From assembly GCA_003427395.1 (NCBI GenBank), contig BFEA01000311.1, positions 1,232,200-1,287,284 of the forward strand: a stretch of DNA of 55,085 bases, in the 5' to 3' direction. The position numbers and the translations under genes are program-made. The notes below the pieces were generated by a model. It did no database searches and was not told the origin of the DNA. It was given only the letters and a program-made list of their open reading frames with translations. The DNA comes from Chara braunii. Lineage: Eukaryota; Streptophyta; Charophyceae; Charales; Characeae. Within the stretch, counting starts at the first letter, position 1. Every line of letters starts with the position of its first letter. Positions 52,031 to 55,085 of this stretch are shown here, one piece after another.

Positions 52031-53053
52031 ATGGGTTTCAGGAGACAACCATAGCCAGGGTTTCATTCATCCCCTTCAGAGATATCCCTGAAGTAAGTGT
52101 GTTCCTTATTCAACTCTGTGTGGCGAGTCTGGGACTATTTTCAGAAGAGCGAAATTTGGCCTGTGTTTACCAACCCTGTTTGACCCTCTCTCTGAATCAA
52201 CTTTCATTTGTGATTGCTTTATAGTATTGCGATTCATATAGTGTTGTGAATTGGATTGTTCAGGGTCCTGCTATCAGTGATAATGGAAATTTGAATTCAA
52301 CGATGGCATAGTTGGAGCCTGGTCAGGCTAGGGGTAGCCATAACTTTAGTTCTGTCCATCATAATTCAATTTTGTCAGTCCTTGGTAAATCGCAATTCAG
52401 TGTTCAGTCTGTCTGAAATCGCACAGTCAAATTTGATGTTTTGAGTCAGTTACAGTGCAATCTGTACTTCGCCATACCCTGGGTATGGCATACAGCGTCA
52501 TCAACGGTGTGGTCAGTGGGGTAAAGTCTAAAAATAGTCTACCCAGTAAAACGCTGCATCTTGGTCATTAGTAGATACCTGTCAATCCCTAATAGTTACT
52601 CTATCTAATTACTATCCACTACTAATTTGTCCAGGACTGCATCCTTTTTCAGCGTCCCTTATGTAGTAAGATACAAAATGATACATTGAAGAGTAACAGG
52701 ATGGTGTCTCGAAGGCGCCTGCCAACATTGATTACTCTAGAATCCAGTCCAAGACTGCATCCCGAAAGTAATTAATACAGTATTTGTAATGATAGCACTC
52801 AATTGTCGTGTCAGGGCAGTGAATGGAAAATCGTGAAATTGGTTTTTGCCGAGTCATCTCTAAACTGATCCCTGACCCTCACGTGGTGTGCAGAGACTGA
52901 GCACTTACTTGCTCATACTAACCAACTTCTCTCCTTAGTCAGGTGACACCAATTGGGTAAGTACTGTAGAGAAAACCCAATTCCCGGTACTTCCATCTCT
53001 GTCTTCTACCTAATTCTTTTATTTTATTTTTTCTGTTTTGTGGGCAATTCAAG
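52031..53053. other. No gene recognised; leader of the LTR element
   Basis: No supported frame. The sequence is average in composition with many short A/T words. Its position just before the gag start suggests an untranslated leader or remains of an LTR. I could not define LTR ends. Confidence 0.4.
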
Positions 53054-55085
53054 ATGTCTGGTTCAGAGAAGGGAGAAGCGTCTGAGGAAAAGCATTAGTT
53101 TCCTCTCTCCCCTTTAGAGGCTGAACTGCTGGTTGAGGAGGAGAAACTCCGGAAACCGGCACAAGCAGTTGAGGCTCTAAAGGCAGAGATGAAGCGTAGG
53201 GAGGAGGCAGATCAGAAAGAGGCTAGAAGGAAGCTTCTCATTGCAGACGTTGGGAAGATTAGGGTGAGTGGTTTTGCCAGTCAGTACAATAAGGACATGG
53301 TTGGGTTCGTCCTTCTTCAGAATGACATCAACCGGACTTATTTTACTAACTGGGATGCGAGGATCACCCACCTGGAAGATCAGTTGTCAGGTCACTCCAA
53401 GAAATTGGATGACATCTCTGCCAAGTTGGACCTCCTCTTCACCCATTTGCAAATCTCATCTACCCTGACCGTTCCTCCTTATCCTAGGGCCTCCCAAGTG
53501 GGACCCTAACAAACCCCACAATCCAGACCCACATCCCCTCCTTCTACACCCAAGTCAACAACCACTTCACAACCCTCACCTCCATTTGATCAGCAGCGGC
53601 CCAAGCTGACTCCGCCACCCATGCTCTATTGTGAGGACCCGAAGGTGGATGTTGCAGATTGGGTCACTACACAAAGAACCTACCTGAGTGGGTTCCGATG
53701 TGATGAGGATGTGAAAGTGAGTGTCATTTTGGTTCGGTTGGAGAAGGCTGCACTGAAATGGTGCACCTCTACCTCCAACAAGCAAGGGATGGAAATGTCT
53801 GATTGGGTGCAGAGGCTGGGGGTGACTGGTTTCCTGCAGGCACTGCAAGACCGGTTTGCAGACAAGGAGCAGGCCAGGAAAGCAGCAGACAAAATTTTGC
53901 GCCTGGGACAGAGGAAATTTGATGGCTCCTTGTCCAAACTGTACTCCACCTTTGAGAGTCTCACATCTACTCCTGGGTTGGAGATGAGTGAGCAAGATCT
54001 GCTCATTCATTTCCTTAGGGCAACGCCTTATCAATTATCAGCTTGCATTTTTCTCTCAGGGCCACAAGGACTGGCGGTCCTTTGGCAGAGCAGCCCTGGA
54101 TCTGGAGTCCAAACTCCATGTCCAAGAAGCACCTTCTGAAGGAAGGAAGGGACCCTCCTCAAAAGGGGCGTAGAAGGAGGAAGGGTGCTCTGTTTGCTGC
54201 AGCTTCCATTTGCTGCAACTTCCAGTTCAGATGATGATGCAACATCCTAGGGTGGGACCCCTCCATCTGGGACTGATCTGCTACAGATCCTGTTGTTCTT
54301 GCCCTGGCTGATGCTTTGATGGGATTGACTAAGGGCAGAGACCCAGCCCAGAAAGCATCAACCAGCAGTAAGGAGAAAGGAAAGGGACGTGCCTCTTTCC
54401 CTACAACCCAGAGAGTACCACTACCACGAGACGTCCGTTGGCCAACTGACCCCCTTGATCCTTCCACCTTCCCCTGGCATGCACTCAAGATTCAGGAGGG
54501 AGTTTGGAGGAAGAGGAAGGACAAGGGAGTCTGCCTGAGATGCGAGGGGGACCACTTCCTCAAGGACTGTCCCAGTATGCCTCGCAGGTCTACAAGCGGC
54601 ACTAGTTCAAAAAACTAGAGTGGCGAGAGGTGGAAGCAGCAGCTCCTTCCACCAGTGAAAATTCTGCTTCTGATGAGGCTGAATCTACATCATCTCGCGC
54701 TAATTCTTTTTGTGGAGTTGCAGCGTCAGGGTCCTTCACTTACAAGGACACTGATCTGGATGAGACGTGGGAGAAGGATGAATCTCAGAGCCTTGCTTAT
54801 CTCTTCCTGTCTTTCCAGGAAAGAGAGAATCATAGGTCAGATCTCATCCTGCTTNGACCCTCCATCCTGGGAGCCAAGTTCAAAGGGCTCTTGGACTGTG
54901 GGGCTACTCGTAACTTTATATCTCCCAAGATAGTCAGTAAGTTGCACTTGGATTAGAGACTGGTCAAGTTGCGACAACCTACTGAGGTTCGCATTGGTGA
55001 CTCATCCACAGTCAGGATCACGACTACTGTCAAGGGCCTACCTGTGGTCTTTGACAAGCAGGGAGAAATCAGGCAACGCCTGGAT
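53054..55085 (+). pseudogene. LTR retrotransposon gag-protease pseudogene, truncated by the window end
   Basis: The ATG at 53054 opens a gag frame broken by TAG (53096) and TAA (53507) without loss of register. A coiled-coil-like stretch (EAELLVEEEKLRKP.., EMKRREEADQKEARRK) is followed by a gag core at about 53621-54030: DWVTTQRTYLSGFRCDEDVK, LEKAALKWCTS, FLQALQDRFADKEQARKAAD. The frame then shifts (QGHKDWRSFGRAALDLESKL). At about 54530-54570 is a zinc-knuckle-like VCLRCEGDHFLKDCP with only three residues between the second Cys and His instead of the usual four. In another frame at about 54888-54925 is LLDCGATRNFIS, like the retropepsin LIDSGATxNFI box but with Cys in place of Ser/Thr. A TAG follows at 54954. 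Order and motifs fit a Ty3/gypsy-type element. It is inactive. Confidence 0.82.

Overview
This window reads as nuclear DNA of a plant-lineage eukaryote, most likely a streptophyte green alga with a repeat-rich genome (Chara-like). That name is an inference. The support is: an intronless gene for a chloroplast-type membrane protein related to cyanobacteria, a fragment of the chloroplast petA gene inserted in nuclear sequence, a tRNA-iMet-type primer-binding site, plant-style LINE and LTR retroelement remnants, and several copies of U6 snRNA sequence. Nothing looks bacterial: there are no operons or ribosome binding sites, and there are long introns and microsatellites.

Layout. Positions 1-4200 are repeats: a 33-35 bp minisatellite, composite repeat units carrying a near-perfect hairpin, (CT)n/(CA)n/(GA)n tracts, a 390-bp inverted repeat and long A/T runs. 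At 4238-5461 (minus) is the one conventional complete gene, a DUF3082-like, probably plastid membrane protein. Positions 5560-23490 hold mostly decayed mobile DNA. This includes two families of short fold-back elements, at least six U6-derived sequences (one a clear retropseudogene with a 14-bp target-site duplication), tRNA-like SINE heads, and a stop-ridden LINE ORF2 at 13305-16545 (minus).

The main feature is a giant gene on the minus strand. An uninterrupted frame runs from 40929 to 23470 (5,819 codons) and another from 48010 to 42059 (1,983 codons). A good donor at 42097/42096 and a good acceptor at 40917/40916 join the two frames in the same phase across a 1,180-bp intron that contains a 67-base assembly gap. 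Further phase-1 splice-like sites bound both exons on the outside. The predicted product exceeds 7,700 residues within the window alone. It is almost entirely low-complexity: Ser/Pro/Thr-rich blocks, a dozen different tandem peptide repeats, Gly-Thr and poly-Glu tracts. I recognise no enzymatic domain, and the first and last exons appear to lie outside the readable part.

Positions 48100-55085 are again mobile DNA. They hold a 12-bp-type minisatellite, an LTR-like segment that has captured about 139 bp of chloroplast petA, and a primer-binding site. After these come a LINE 3' end with an internal inversion typical of twin priming, SINE-like units, and a gag-protease pseudogene that runs off the window.

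The genes do not form a pathway. The picture is one small plastid-protein gene and one enormous repeat-built gene embedded in retroelement debris. The assembly has single ambiguous bases at 1701, 5759, 12304, 20829 and 54855, and a 67-N gap at 41121-41187.
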